A DNA stretch of 64,000 bases from Pseudaminobacter sp040045035 (lineage in GTDB: Bacteria > Pseudomonadota > Alphaproteobacteria > Rhizobiales > Rhizobiaceae). Below the pieces are notes generated by a model. That model saw nothing but the letters and a program-made list of their open reading frames with translations. It ran no database searches and was not told where the DNA came from. Of the stretch, positions 33,165 to 41,731 are shown in pieces (position 1 is the stretch's first letter; each line of letters begins with the position of its first letter). The stretch is from NCBI RefSeq assembly GCF_040045035.1, contig NZ_JBDZDS010000010.1, forward strand, positions 1 to 64,000. The letters run 5' to 3'. The position numbers were made by a program, and so were the translations under genes.

Positions 33165-34259
33165 ATGTCCGCAACGATCAACACCACCGCACCGCTCGCC
33201 ATGCGCGATAAGGAGCTGAGCGACCGTAAGCTCGTTCGCGGCTGGCTCTATGCCGTGCTCGTGGTGCTGTTTGCGCTGGTCATGGTGGGCGGCGCCACGC
33301 GCATGACCGGCTCCGGCCTGTCCATCACCGAATGGAAGCCGATCCATGGCGTGATCCCGCCGCTCAACCAGGCCGAATGGCAGGAGGAGTTCGAAAAGTA
33401 CCAGCAGATCCCGCAATACGAGCAGATCAACAAGGACATGACGCTCGACGAGTTCAAGGGCATCTTCTGGTGGGAGTGGGTGCACCGGCTGCTGGCGCGG
33501 GGCGTCGGCTTCCTCGTCGCCGTTCCGCTGGTGCTGTTCTGGCTGTCGGGCCGGCTCGAGCGCGGGTTGAAGCCGCGTCTGGTCGGGCTGCTGGCGCTGG
33601 GCGGGTTGCAGGGTGCGATCGGCTGGTGGATGGTCGCTTCCGGCCTTAGCGAGCGGGTATCCGTCAGCCAGTACCGTCTGGCGATCCATCTGACCTTCGC
33701 CTGCATCATTGTCATTGCCGTGACCGCTATTGCGCGGGGGCTCGCGACCTACACGGAGGCGGCCGCAAGCCGCGCGGTCCAGCGCTTCGCCGGGATCATG
33801 GTGCTCATGGTGCTGGTGCAGATCTATCTCGGCGCACTAGTTGCCGGTCTGCATGCCGGTCTCACCTACAACACCTGGCCGCTGATGGACGGCGCCGTAG
33901 TCCCGGGCGATCTTTTCGTCATCGAACCGGCCTGGCGAAACCTGTTCGAAAATCCCAAGACCGTGCAGTTCATCCACCGCATGTTCGCCTACACGGTGCT
34001 GGTGCTGGCGATCTGGCACGCGCTGGCAACCAGCCGGGCCGCGCCGGGCACCACGCATGCGCGCCGCGCCTGGGTTCTGGTCGGTCTGGTTCTGGTGCAG
34101 GCTACGATTGGCGTGGCGACTCTGCTGACGCAGGCGAATATGCATTGGGCGCTGCTGCACCAGGGGTTCGCCCTGGTGGTGCTGATCTTCGCGACCGCCC
34201 ATTGGCGCGGCACCAAGGGTGCCTATCCGCTGCCGACCGACGTGGTCGTCCGCAGCTGA
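33165..34259 (+). CDS. ctaA: Heme A synthase (COX15/CtaA type 2)
   Basis: The 364-residue membrane protein oxidises heme O to heme A for cytochrome c oxidase. Eight membrane segments are seen. Conserved blocks are GGATRMTGSGLSITEWKPI, WWEWVHRLLARGVGF (first axial His of the heme pair), RLAIHLTFA (second His), GLHAGLTYNTWPLMDG, QFIHRMFAYTV and ANMHWALLHQGFA. Type 2 enzymes, with the long TEWKP-containing first loop, are typical for alphaproteobacteria and mitochondria. It is a single gene here. Confidence 0.96.
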   Translation: MSATINTTAPLAMRDKELSDRKLVRGWLYAVLVVLFALVMVGGATRMTGSGLSITEWKPIHGVIPPLNQAEWQEEFEKYQQIPQYEQINKDMTLDEFKGIFWWEWVHRLLARGVGFLVAVPLVLFWLSGRLERGLKPRLVGLLALGGLQGAIGWWMVASGLSERVSVSQYRLAIHLTFACIIVIAVTAIARGLATYTEAAASRAVQRFAGIMVLMVLVQIYLGALVAGLHAGLTYNTWPLMDGAVVPGDLFVIEPAWRNLFENPKTVQFIHRMFAYTVLVLAIWHALATSRAAPGTTHARRAWVLVGLVLVQATIGVATLLTQANMHWALLHQGFALVVLIFATAHWRGTKGAYPLPTDVVVRS

Positions 34260-34273
34260 GAAGGGAAGAAATT

Positions 34274-34304
34274 GCCGGCCTTCCGACTGAGTGGAAAGGC
34301 CGGC
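34274..34304. terminator. Bidirectional-type stem-loop between ctaA and argC
   Basis: 9-bp inverted repeat gccggcctt (34274-34282) / aaggccggc (34296-34304). It lies between the convergent ctaA and argC stop codons and could serve both, though T runs are weak. Confidence 0.5.
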
Positions 34305-34311
34305 GCATCGG

Positions 34312-35244
34312 TCACTGATTGAGGCCGAGCATCAGGTCGAGATTCTGCACCGCAGCGCCCGAAGCGCCCTTGCCGAGATTGTCGTAGACGGCAATCAGCA
34401 ATGCCTGCCCGCGAGCATCGTTGGCACTGACATAGAGCTTCATCTTGTTGGTGCCGTTGAAAATCTCGGGCTGGATATCGGCGTTGCGCTCGAAGTCAAT
34501 CAACGGCGCAACCTCGACCACGCCGCCCTTCAGGCCGGCATAATGGTCTGCGATTGCCGCATGCAGTTCCGCGCCGGTCGGTACCTTCGGGAGCATGCCG
34601 AGCTGCAGCGGCACCACGGTGATCATGCCCTGCGCGAAGTTGCCTACTGCCGGCTGCATGATCGGATCGTGCGAAAGCTTGGCGTAGGCGCGCAACTCGG
34701 GGATGTGCTTGTGCTTGAGCATCAGGCCGTAGGGCAGGAATTCAGGTGAATCCTCGCCCTGCGCTTCATAGTCTTCGATCATCTGCCTGCCGCCGCCGGA
34801 ATAGCCGGAGATGCCGTTGATGGTGATGGGGAAGTCCGCCGGCAGCAGACCGGCGGTCACCAGCGGGCGCAGGCCGGCGATCGGGCCCTGTGGCCAGCAG
34901 CCGGGATTGGCCACGCGCTTGGAGGTGGCAATCGCCTGCATCTGCGCCTTGTCCATCTCCGGAAAGCCGTAGGTCCAGCCCTCGGCCACGCGATGCGCGG
35001 TCGAGGCGTCGATCACCCGCGTGGTGTCGTTTTCGATCAGCGACACGCTTTCGCGCGCCGCGTCGTCCGGCAGGCAGAGGATCGCGACGTCGGCCTTGTT
35101 CAGGAATTCGGCGCGCGCGGCCGTTTCCTTGCGTCGTTCGGCAGGCACCGAAATGACTTCCAGGTCGTCGCGACCCGCAAGCAGCGCCCTGATCTGCAGG
35201 CCCGTCGTGCCGTGTTCGCCGTCGATGAAGATTTTCGGTTTCAT
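34312..35244 (-). CDS. argC: N-acetyl-gamma-glutamyl-phosphate reductase, type 2
   Basis: The 310-residue enzyme catalyses the third step of arginine synthesis. KIFIDGEHGTTGLQIRALL is the NADP-binding loop of the short (AGPR type 2) form, VANPGCWPQG carries the catalytic Cys, and GISGYSGGGRQMI and HKHIPE follow with a catalytic His. The start at 35244 is preceded by ACAGGAC. Gene order rplM-rpsI-speB-argC on the minus strand is usual in Rhizobiales. Confidence 0.96.
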   Translation of the reverse strand: MKPKIFIDGEHGTTGLQIRALLAGRDDLEVISVPAERRKETAARAEFLNKADVAILCLPDDAARESVSLIENDTTRVIDASTAHRVAEGWTYGFPEMDKAQMQAIATSKRVANPGCWPQGPIAGLRPLVTAGLLPADFPITINGISGYSGGGRQMIEDYEAQGEDSPEFLPYGLMLKHKHIPELRAYAKLSHDPIMQPAVGNFAQGMITVVPLQLGMLPKVPTGAELHAAIADHYAGLKGGVVEVAPLIDFERNADIQPEIFNGTNKMKLYVSANDARGQALLIAVYDNLGKGASGAAVQNLDLMLGLNQ

Positions 35245-35279
35245 GTCCTGTCGTCCGTAAGAAAGCATTTTGTCTCAGA

Positions 35280-35307
35280 GGCTTGGGCCCGAAACCGGAC
35301 CCAAGCC
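35280..35307 (-). terminator. Stem-loop between speB and argC
   Basis: 8-bp inverted repeat ggcttggg (35280-35287) / cccaagcc (35300-35307) with internal ccg/cgg pairing. It follows the minus-strand speB gene; the T tract is poor. Confidence 0.45.
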
Positions 35308-35328
35308 CTGAAGCTTTGACCGGCTGCC

Positions 35329-36285
35329 TCAGGCGCTTTCGCGCACCTTCCGCTCTGCCAGGAGGCCAAGATAGTGCATCGCCACCGTCGCACCCGCGAT
35401 TGCGGTTATATCGGCGTGATCATAGGCCGGCGCAACCTCTACGACATCGGCGCCGACAATGTCGATCTGCGTCATCTGGCGCAGCACGGACAAAATCTTG
35501 GCCGAGGTGGGGCCGCCAGCCACTGGCGTGCCGGTTCCCGGCGCGTAAGCCGGGTCGAGGCAGTCGATATCGAAGGTCACATAGGTCTTTTTGCCGCCGG
35601 TGCGCTCGGCAATCGCATAGGCGATGTCGGAGGCGCGCATCTCTTCGACCTCGTGGCCGTACAGGATCTTGATACCGAACGTGTCGGGCGCATGGGTGCG
35701 GATGCCGATCTGGATCGAGCGGTCGGGGTCGATGACTCCCTCACGCACGGCACGCGCCACGAAGGAGCCGTGGTCGATGCGCTTGCCGTCGTCATCCCAG
35801 GTGTCCTGATGGGCGTCGAACTGCACCATCGCCAGCGGGCCGTGGATGGCGGCATGGGCCTTGAGCACCGGCCAGGTGACAAAATGGTCGCCCCCGAGCG
35901 ACAGCAGGAAGGCGCCGGATTTCAGGATCTTGGCGGCCTCGCGCTCGATGGTGGCGGGCGTCTTCTGATGGTTGCCGCTGTCGAGCAGGCAGTCGCCATA
36001 ATCGACCACGCCGAGATTGTCGAACAGGTCGAGATTGAACGGATATTGCGGGTCGCAGTCGAAGATCGCCGAGGCGCGGCGGATGGCTTGCGGACCGAAG
36101 CGCGCGCCTGGCCGGTTGGTGACGGCGGCATCGAACGGAATGCCCCAGACGACCACATCGGCTCCCTTGACGTTCTTGGTGTAGCGCCGGCGCATGAAAG
36201 AAAGCGCACCGGCATAGGTCGGGTCGGCCGAGCGGCCGGTGTTCTTGTTGGCCGTGAAAGCATGGTCAATGGAATTTGCAGGCAT
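35329..36285 (-). CDS. speB: Agmatinase/ureohydrolase
   Basis: The 318-residue protein hydrolyses agmatine (or a related guanidino compound) to putrescine and urea. The Mn-binding blocks are SLGGDHFVTWPV, MVQFDAHQDTW, DHGSFVARA and FDIDCLDPAYAPGTGTPVAGG. Start ATG at 36285 follows AGGAAATCGTG; a GTG one codon before is possible. Substrate preference among agmatinase, guanidinopropionase and guanidinobutyrase cannot be told from the motifs seen here. Confidence 0.9.
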   Translation of the reverse strand: MPANSIDHAFTANKNTGRSADPTYAGALSFMRRRYTKNVKGADVVVWGIPFDAAVTNRPGARFGPQAIRRASAIFDCDPQYPFNLDLFDNLGVVDYGDCLLDSGNHQKTPATIEREAAKILKSGAFLLSLGGDHFVTWPVLKAHAAIHGPLAMVQFDAHQDTWDDDGKRIDHGSFVARAVREGVIDPDRSIQIGIRTHAPDTFGIKILYGHEVEEMRASDIAYAIAERTGGKKTYVTFDIDCLDPAYAPGTGTPVAGGPTSAKILSVLRQMTQIDIVGADVVEVAPAYDHADITAIAGATVAMHYLGLLAERKVRESA

Positions 36286-36465
36286 CACGATTTCCTAAAC
36301 TTGTCTGGTGGCGTGCCGAACGGAAACCGCGCGGCATTGGTCGAGAAATGGTTTCGTCGCGGCTCTATATCATCCCCGAGCGAAAAAAGGACCACCGCGC
36401 AGACTGCATGTTCCGGCACAGCCGGCAAGTGCTTATCCCGCCCCGGTGCGGCCTCCGCAAGCCAT

Positions 36466-36494
36466 AAAAAAAGCCGCCCGAAGGCGGCTTTTTC
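36466..36494. terminator. Strong terminator downstream of rpsI
   Basis: Hairpin aagccgcc-cgaa-ggcggctt (36471-36490) is flanked by A7 on the left and T5 on the right, so it works in both directions. It terminates the minus-strand rplM-rpsI operon 45 nt after rpsI. Confidence 0.85.
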
Positions 36495-36538
36495 GACAGG
36501 CACATGCCGCGAGGCAGCGCCCGAATGTTTCGAGCCGC

Positions 36539-37012
36539 TTAGCGCTTCGAGAACTGGAAGCTACGGCGGGCCTTGGCCTTACCGTACTTCTTACGCTCGA
36601 CGGTACGGCTGTCGCGGGTCAGGAAGCCGCCCTTCTTGAGCACGCCGCGCAGGCCCGGCTCGTAGTAGGTCAGAGCCTTGGAGATGCCGTGACGGACCGC
36701 ACCGGCCTGGCCGGAGAGACCGCCGCCGACAACGGTAGCGATGATGTCGAACTGGCCTTCGCGGTTGGTCGCGATGATCGGCTGCTTCAGGATCATCTGA
36801 AGAACCGGGCGGGCGAAGTAGGCCGCGAATTCCTTGTCGTTGACGATGATCTTGCCGGAGCCGGGCTTGACCCAGACGCGCGCGATGGCGTCCTTGCGCT
36901 TGCCGGTGGCATAGGCGCGGCCCTGCTTGTCCAGCTTCTGGACGTGGACCGGAGCGGCCGGCTGTGCGGCGGCAACGGTGCCGAGATCTGCGAGCGAGTT
37001 GAGCTCAGCCAT
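36539..37012 (-). CDS. rpsI: 30S ribosomal protein S9
   Basis: The 157-residue protein has an alphaproteobacterial N-terminal extension (to about residue 30) and then the S9 core: GRAYATGKRKDAIARVWVKPG, ATVVGGGLSGQAGAVRHGISKAL and the conserved C-terminal KKYGKAKARRSFQFSKR tail, whose last Lys/Arg reach the P-site tRNA. It follows rplM by 2 nt, the common operon. Confidence 0.98.
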   Translation of the reverse strand: MAELNSLADLGTVAAAQPAAPVHVQKLDKQGRAYATGKRKDAIARVWVKPGSGKIIVNDKEFAAYFARPVLQMILKQPIIATNREGQFDIIATVVGGGLSGQAGAVRHGISKALTYYEPGLRGVLKKGGFLTRDSRTVERKKYGKAKARRSFQFSKR

Positions 37013-37014
37013 GA

Positions 37015-37479
37015 TTACGAAGCCTTCTTGTTCTTGACGTTCAGCGCGCCGACGTCGAGGACCTCGGGCTGCTGGGCGACATGCGGGTGTTCAGAGCCGG
37101 CGTAAACGCGCAGGTTCTTCATCTGGCGACGGCCGAGCGGGCCACGCGGGATCATGCGTTCCACGGCCTTCTCAAGCAGACGCTCGGGGAAACGGCCTTC
37201 GATCAGCTGGCGAGCGGTGCGCTCCTTGATGCCGCCGGGGTGGCCGGTGTGCCAGTAGTACATCTTGTCGGTGTACTTCTTGCCGGTCAGCACGACCTTC
37301 TCGGCGTTGATGATGATGACGTTGTCACCGTCGTCGACGTGAGGCGTGAAGGTGGGCTTGTGCTTGCCGCGCAGGCGATTGGCGACGATGGAGGCGAGAC
37401 GGCCGACGACGAGACCTTCGGCGTCGATCAGCACCCACTTCTTCACCACGTCCGCAGGCTTCTGCGAAAAGGTTTTCAT
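37015..37479 (-). CDS. rplM: 50S ribosomal protein L13
   Basis: The 154-residue protein starts MKTFSQKPADVVKKWVLID at 37479. It has GRLASIVANRLRGKHKPTF, NAEKVVLTGKKYTDKMYYWHTGHPGG and RMIPRGPLGRRQMKNLRVYAG, all core L13 blocks. A frame extension to 37566 is not conserved-looking. Upstream are 214 bp without gene, the probable operon promoter and leader. Confidence 0.98.
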   Translation of the reverse strand: MKTFSQKPADVVKKWVLIDAEGLVVGRLASIVANRLRGKHKPTFTPHVDDGDNVIIINAEKVVLTGKKYTDKMYYWHTGHPGGIKERTARQLIEGRFPERLLEKAVERMIPRGPLGRRQMKNLRVYAGSEHPHVAQQPEVLDVGALNVKNKKAS

Positions 37480-37693
37480 GGATCTAACTTTCGTTCGGGA
37501 CCTTCCGGAGAAGGCGTTTCTTGTTGCTTGGTTTGTCGGAAGGCCGGGGCCAACCGTCAAATACAAGAACCGCAGCCGGGAAGGCCGCTGGTTCGGTGGG
37601 GCTTATAGGCGGAGAGCGCCATATGCGTCAAGTGGAGGAGAGCTGCGTCATTTCCAATAAATGGTATGAAAACAACGGCTTGCGAAAATGGTA

Positions 37694-38161
37694 TTATTTT
37701 ACCTCATGCGCATGATGCCGTTTCGGCGGAATCGAATAGGTTCCCGTGGCGTGCGCCACGGTGTGCTGGTCCGGCCCGGCCACGATGTCGATATCGAACA
37801 CCATCAGGCTCTTTCCCATTTTCAGGATGCGGCAATGCCCGAGAACCGGCCCGGCCTCGGCCTTGCGCACGAAATTGATGTTGAGGTTGATGGTGACCGA
37901 TAGCGCGTCCGCGCCGGCGTGGGAGAGCACGCAGACATAGCCGCCGATGTCGGCCAACGTGAACAGCGAAGGCCCAGATACCGTACCGCCCGGGCGCAGG
38001 TGCCGCTCGTCGGCGTTCAGCCGCACCGTGCAGCCGCCGGGAAACACGTCTACGGCTTCGTAGGCGGCGTATTCTCCGTTGAGCTGAGGATAGACGGAAC
38101 GCAGCAGGGCGTTGACTTCGGCGGCGGTCATGTGCGGAAGAAGGTTGCTTTGGGTCGGCAT
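37694..38161 (-). CDS. PaaI-family hotdog thioesterase
   Basis: The 155-residue protein has the hotdog core: RLNADERHLRPGGTVSGPSLFTLADIGGY, with G-x-V-S-G-x-x-x-x-x-x-D of the PaaI group, then NLNINFVRKAEAGPVLGHCRILKMGKSL. It should hydrolyse an acyl-CoA thioester. A conserved Asp in TLADIGG is the probable catalytic residue. The Met at residue 11 (MTAAEVN) is an alternative start. It is close to an enoyl-CoA hydratase-like gene, in the opposite direction. Confidence 0.88.
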   Translation of the reverse strand: MPTQSNLLPHMTAAEVNALLRSVYPQLNGEYAAYEAVDVFPGGCTVRLNADERHLRPGGTVSGPSLFTLADIGGYVCVLSHAGADALSVTINLNINFVRKAEAGPVLGHCRILKMGKSLMVFDIDIVAGPDQHTVAHATGTYSIPPKRHHAHEVK

Positions 38162-38289
38162 GGCTTGGTCTTGTCGGCCTCATCGATCGAAGCCGCAGCT
38201 TTCGCGGCCTTACGGTCCGTGCGCACGTAAACTTGTGCGAAATCGCGGCCATAAGAGCCTTTTGCCCGCTGTTCTTCAACCCGCGACAT
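38128..38289 (-). CDS. Possible small basic protein (53 aa)
   Basis: ATG at 38289 opens a 53-codon frame (MSRVEEQRAKGSYGRDFAQ, VYVRTDRKAAKAAASIDEAD) that overlaps the thioesterase start by 34 nt in another frame. The charged, alanine-rich sequence has plausible codon use but no known motif and no clear ribosome-binding site. It could be a real upstream gene or chance. Confidence 0.3.
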   Translation of the reverse strand: MSRVEEQRAKGSYGRDFAQVYVRTDRKAAKAAASIDEADKTKPCRPKATFFRT

Positions 38290-38426
38290 GGTAGTTCTTT
38301 GGTAAAGCTTGAATGCGTGGCCCTCCGAAGCGACCATGCGCGGAATCTGGGTGTCAGGGTGCTTGCGTGCGGGCAGGCTATGGCGCCACACAATGCCGGA
38401 GAAAGACATTGGCCGAAATCGTCGCC

Positions 38427-39227
38427 ATGAAAGCAGCCCCCGAAGGGCCGGTAACATCAATCGCCAAAGACGGCGTGCTGCGCCTGACCCTGTCCAACCC
38501 GCCGGCGAATGCCTTGTCGCTGGCTGTCATGGCGGAGCTTCAGGCCGAGTTCGACCGCGCCCGCGATGACAAGGCGGTGCGGGTGATCGTGCTTGCAGCG
38601 GAAGGCAAGGTCTTTTGTGCCGGCCATGACCTTAAGGAAATGACCGCGCATCGCGCCGATGCCGACCGGGGCAGGGCGTTTTTCGAGCAGACGATGGCCG
38701 CCTGCTCGCAGCTCATGCAGACCATCGTGCGTCATCCCAAGCCGGTGATCGCCGAGGTGGCCGGCCTGGCAACGGCCGCCGGCTGCCAGTTGGTGGCAAG
38801 CTGCGATCTGGCCATTGCCTCGAGCGAGGCCACCTTCTGCACGCCGGGCGTCAATATCGGCCTGTTCTGCTCCACGCCGATGGTCGCGCTGTCGCGCAAC
38901 GTGTCGCGCAAGCAGGCGATGGAAATGCTGCTGACTGGCGAGACGATCGACGCCACGACCGCGCGTGAATTCGGCCTGGTCAATCGCGTCGTGCCGCCCG
39001 AATACCTGAACCAGATCGTGAGCAAATACGCTCAAGCCATTGCATCGAAATCGCCTCTGACGCTGAAGATTGGCAAGGAAGCCTTCTATGAGCAGGCCGA
39101 GATGGGGCTGCCGGAGGCCTATGAATACGCCTCGCGCGTGATGGTGGAAAACATGCTGGCGCGCGATGCGGAGGAGGGCATCGGCGCCTTCATCGAGAAG
39201 CGCAAGCCGGAGTGGACGGGGGAGTAG
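38427..39227 (+). CDS. Enoyl-CoA hydratase/isomerase family protein
   Basis: The 266-residue crotonase-fold protein has LTLSNPPANALSLAVMAEL, VFCAGHDLKEM (first oxyanion-hole strand, in the AGHDLKE form) and VAGLATAAGCQLVASCDLAIAS (second oxyanion strand), where the glutamates of classical hydratases are partly replaced (TAAGCQL for the usual GGG/E region). SKQAMEMLLTGETIDATTA follows. Similar proteins are annotated as enoyl-CoA hydratases with uncertain reaction. Start ATG at 38427; TTG at 38411 or a longer frame is possible. Confidence 0.9.
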   Translation: MKAAPEGPVTSIAKDGVLRLTLSNPPANALSLAVMAELQAEFDRARDDKAVRVIVLAAEGKVFCAGHDLKEMTAHRADADRGRAFFEQTMAACSQLMQTIVRHPKPVIAEVAGLATAAGCQLVASCDLAIASSEATFCTPGVNIGLFCSTPMVALSRNVSRKQAMEMLLTGETIDATTAREFGLVNRVVPPEYLNQIVSKYAQAIASKSPLTLKIGKEAFYEQAEMGLPEAYEYASRVMVENMLARDAEEGIGAFIEKRKPEWTGE

Positions 39228-39271
39228 ACTCCCGCGATTTGCCCTCGCCCGTTCTGAAAGCGCATGAAGAC

Positions 39272-39793
39272 ATGAACCACGACGCCTACGACAATTCCTA
39301 CATCGCTGACATCCTGAACTCGGTGAAGACCATCGCGGTGGTCGGCGCCTCGGCAAACGAGGTTCGGCCAAGCTATTTCGTGATGAAATATCTGCTCTCC
39401 AAGGGCTACTCCGTCATCCCGGTCAATCCGGGGCAGGCGGGCAAGGAGATTCTTGGACAGATGACCTACGCGAAGCTCGTCGACATTCCGGTGCCGATCG
39501 ACATGGTGGACATTTTTCGCGCCTCCGAGGCGGTGCCTGCCATCGTGGACGAGGTGTTGGCGCTGCAGCCTTTGCCCAAGGTCATCTGGACGCAGCTCAC
39601 CGTCCGCCACGATGAAGCGGCCGCTCGGGCGGAAGCCGCCGGCATCAAGGTCGTGATGAACCGCTGCCCGAAGATTGAATATGCGCGGCTGGCCGGCGAA
39701 ATCGGCTGGAACGGCGTCAATTCAGGCGTGGTTTCGGCCAGAAAGCCGGTGATGCGCGCGGGCTTCCAGAGTTTCGGCGTTCGACAACGCTAG
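39272..39793 (+). CDS. CoA-binding protein (YccU-like)
   Basis: The 173-residue protein has a Rossmann CoA-binding domain: KTIAVVGASANEVRPSYFVM, LLSKGYSVIPVNPGQAG and IDMVDIFRASEAVPAIVDEVL, then IWTQLTVRHDEAAARAEAAGIKVVMNRCPKIEY. These match the small YccU family, whose role is unknown; the C-terminal half carries the conserved CP-IE pair. It follows the hydratase-like gene by 44 nt and precedes metZ. Confidence 0.9.
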   Translation: MNHDAYDNSYIADILNSVKTIAVVGASANEVRPSYFVMKYLLSKGYSVIPVNPGQAGKEILGQMTYAKLVDIPVPIDMVDIFRASEAVPAIVDEVLALQPLPKVIWTQLTVRHDEAAARAEAAGIKVVMNRCPKIEYARLAGEIGWNGVNSGVVSARKPVMRAGFQSFGVRQR

Positions 39794-39940
39794 TTTTTGC
39801 AAAATTATTCCGGTGCGCGTGGGTTTTTGCGGCGCAACGGCTCAAATGACGGCCCGGCGAGGCATTTTGTTCTTTGCATTCCCGACGGCGCTCCGTCATG
39901 AATAGCAACGAGTTTCAGTAGCCCTTTTCGGAGAAAAAAG
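39794..39940 (+). promoter_or_regulatory. Leader of metZ with stem-loop
   Basis: The 147-bp stretch contains a perfect stem gacgg-cgct-ccgtc (39884-39897) and a Shine-Dalgarno-like ttttcggag before the ATG. In rhizobia metZ is often controlled by a SAM-II riboswitch, but I do not find its GCTAAA-type pseudoknot signature here. Confidence 0.35.
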
Positions 39941-41224
39941 ATGTCCCAACGCACCCCCGGCTTCAACACGCTCGCCGTGCATGCCGGCGCCAAGCCGGAT
40001 CCGGCTACGGGCGCGCGCGCCACGCCGATCTACCAGACGACGGCCTATGTGTTCGACGATGTCGACCACGCCGCCTCGCTGTTCGGCCTCAAGGCCTTCG
40101 GCAACATCTACACGCGAATCATGAACCCGACCCAGGCGGTGCTGGAAGAGCGCGTGGCCGCGCTCGAGGGCGGCACGGCGGCGGTGGCGACGGCTTCCGG
40201 CCATGCCGCGCAACTGCTGGTGTTCCACACCATCATGCAGCCGGGCGAAAATTTTGTTGCCGCCCGGAAGCTCTATGGCGGCTCGATCAACCAGTTCGGC
40301 CATGCCTTCAAGAATTTCGGCTGGGAAGTGCGCTGGGCCGATGTCGATGACGTCTCGACCTTCGAGAGCCAGATTGACGACAAGACCCGCGCCATCTTCA
40401 TCGAGAGCCTTGCCAATCCCGCAGGCGTATTCGTCGACATCGAGGCGATCGGCAACATCGCGCGCAAGCACGGGCTGCCGCTGATCGTCGACAACACCAT
40501 GGCCACGCCCTACCTGCTGCGCCCGATCGAGCACGGCGCGGACATCGTGGTCCACTCGCTGACCAAGTTCATCGGCGGTCACGGCAACTCCATGGGCGGC
40601 ATCATCGTCGACGGCGGCACCTTCGACTGGTCGAAGTCGGGCAACTACCCGATGCTGTCGCAGCCGCGCCCGGAATATGGCGGCCTCGTCCTGCACGAAA
40701 CCTTCGGCAACTTCGCCTTCGCCATCGCCACGCGCGTGCTCGGCCTGCGCGACTTCGGCCCGGCGATCTCGCCGTTCAATGCCTTCCTGATCCAGACGGG
40801 CCTGGAAACACTGCCGCTGCGCATGCAGCGCCACTGCGACAACGCGCTGAAGGTGGCCGAGTGGCTGTCCAAGAACGACAAGGTCGCCTGGGTGTCCTAT
40901 CCGGGCCTGCCGGGTGACAAGAATAATGCGCTGCAGCAGAAGTATTCGCCCAAGGGCGCCGGTGCCGTCTTCACCTTCGGCCTGAAGGGCGGCTACGAGT
41001 CCGGCGTCAAGCTGGTCGAATCGCTGGAGTTGTTCTCGCACCTGGCCAATATCGGTGACACCAAGTCGCTGGTCATCCATCCGGCCTCGACCACGCACCG
41101 CCAGCTTTCTGACGAGCAGAAGATCGCCGCGGGCGCCGGTCCGGACGTGGTGCGCCTGTCGGTCGGCATCGAGGATGTCGCCGACATCATCGCCGATCTG
41201 GAGCAGGCTCTGGCCAAGGCCTGA
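39941..41224 (+). CDS. metZ: O-acetylhomoserine/O-succinylhomoserine sulfhydrylase
   Basis: The 427-residue PLP enzyme of the Cys/Met metabolism family makes homocysteine from O-acylated homoserine and sulfide. Lys209 in VHSLTKFIGGHGNSMGG is the PLP lysine, and NIYTRIMNPTQAVLEERVAALEGG, DNTMATPYL and DTKSLVIHPASTTH are family blocks. The length and the SEWLSKNDKV-type region fit O-acetylhomoserine aminocarboxypropyltransferase (MetY-like); MetZ is the name commonly used in rhizobia. It is followed by a terminator and a small cupin gene. Confidence 0.93.
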   Translation: MSQRTPGFNTLAVHAGAKPDPATGARATPIYQTTAYVFDDVDHAASLFGLKAFGNIYTRIMNPTQAVLEERVAALEGGTAAVATASGHAAQLLVFHTIMQPGENFVAARKLYGGSINQFGHAFKNFGWEVRWADVDDVSTFESQIDDKTRAIFIESLANPAGVFVDIEAIGNIARKHGLPLIVDNTMATPYLLRPIEHGADIVVHSLTKFIGGHGNSMGGIIVDGGTFDWSKSGNYPMLSQPRPEYGGLVLHETFGNFAFAIATRVLGLRDFGPAISPFNAFLIQTGLETLPLRMQRHCDNALKVAEWLSKNDKVAWVSYPGLPGDKNNALQQKYSPKGAGAVFTFGLKGGYESGVKLVESLELFSHLANIGDTKSLVIHPASTTHRQLSDEQKIAAGAGPDVVRLSVGIEDVADIIADLEQALAKA

Positions 41225-41250
41225 GGCTGAACGCCGGAATATGAATCTGC

Positions 41251-41287
41251 GCCTCCGTCCGGCACACCGCCGGCCGGAGGCCGTTTT
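41251..41287 (+). terminator. Terminator after metZ
   Basis: 12-bp arms cctccgtccggc (41252-41263) / gccggccggagg (41269-41280) with one mismatch, followed by ccgttttgtcc. It lies 27 nt after the metZ stop. Confidence 0.7.
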
Positions 41288-41308
41288 GTCCTTCGGAGGG
41301 AGAATAGC

Positions 41309-41656
41309 GTGACGGAAAAATTCCTGACCGTCGATATTGAAGGCATCGAGCCGGAGCAGGGCGTCCCCGCTGAGGGGCGGCTGATTTCGGGCAACCCGCA
41401 GTTCCGCACCTGGAACATCGAGGAGGCCGAAGGCGGCCTCTATGCCGGCGTCTGGGAGTCGACGCCCGGAAAATGGCGCATCGAATATGACGAGTGGGAG
41501 TTCTGCCACATCCTCGCGGGCGTCTCGGTCATCACCGAGGATGGCGGCGAGGCCCGCACGGTGAAGGCCGGCGACCGTTTTGTCATCCGCCCCGGCTTCA
41601 AGGGAAGCTGGGAAGTGATCGAAACCACGCGCAAGGACTATGTGATCCGGCTCTGA
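41309..41656 (+). CDS. Cupin-domain protein (DUF861-like)
   Basis: The 115-residue single-domain cupin has GVWESTPGKWRIEYDEWEFCHILAG (motif 1 with E-x-E/H residues) and AGDRFVIRPGFKGSWEV (motif 2), the EutQ/DUF861-like form. Only one His is visible (FCHIL), so metal binding is uncertain. It begins after the metZ terminator and may have its own promoter. The function of this group is unknown. Confidence 0.88.
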   Translation: MTEKFLTVDIEGIEPEQGVPAEGRLISGNPQFRTWNIEEAEGGLYAGVWESTPGKWRIEYDEWEFCHILAGVSVITEDGGEARTVKAGDRFVIRPGFKGSWEVIETTRKDYVIRL

Positions 41657-41731
41657 CCGGTATTTCCTGCTGAACCAGACAGCGTCGAGTGCCTTCAAGT
41701 GCCCGGCGCTTTGTTTCCTGCCGCGGGAAAT

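Noticed and set aside
39794..39940. SAM-II riboswitch before metZ
   Set aside because: The expected pseudoknot elements (ATTTG and GCTAAA-type segments in order) could not be found; only an unrelated 5-bp stem-loop is clear.
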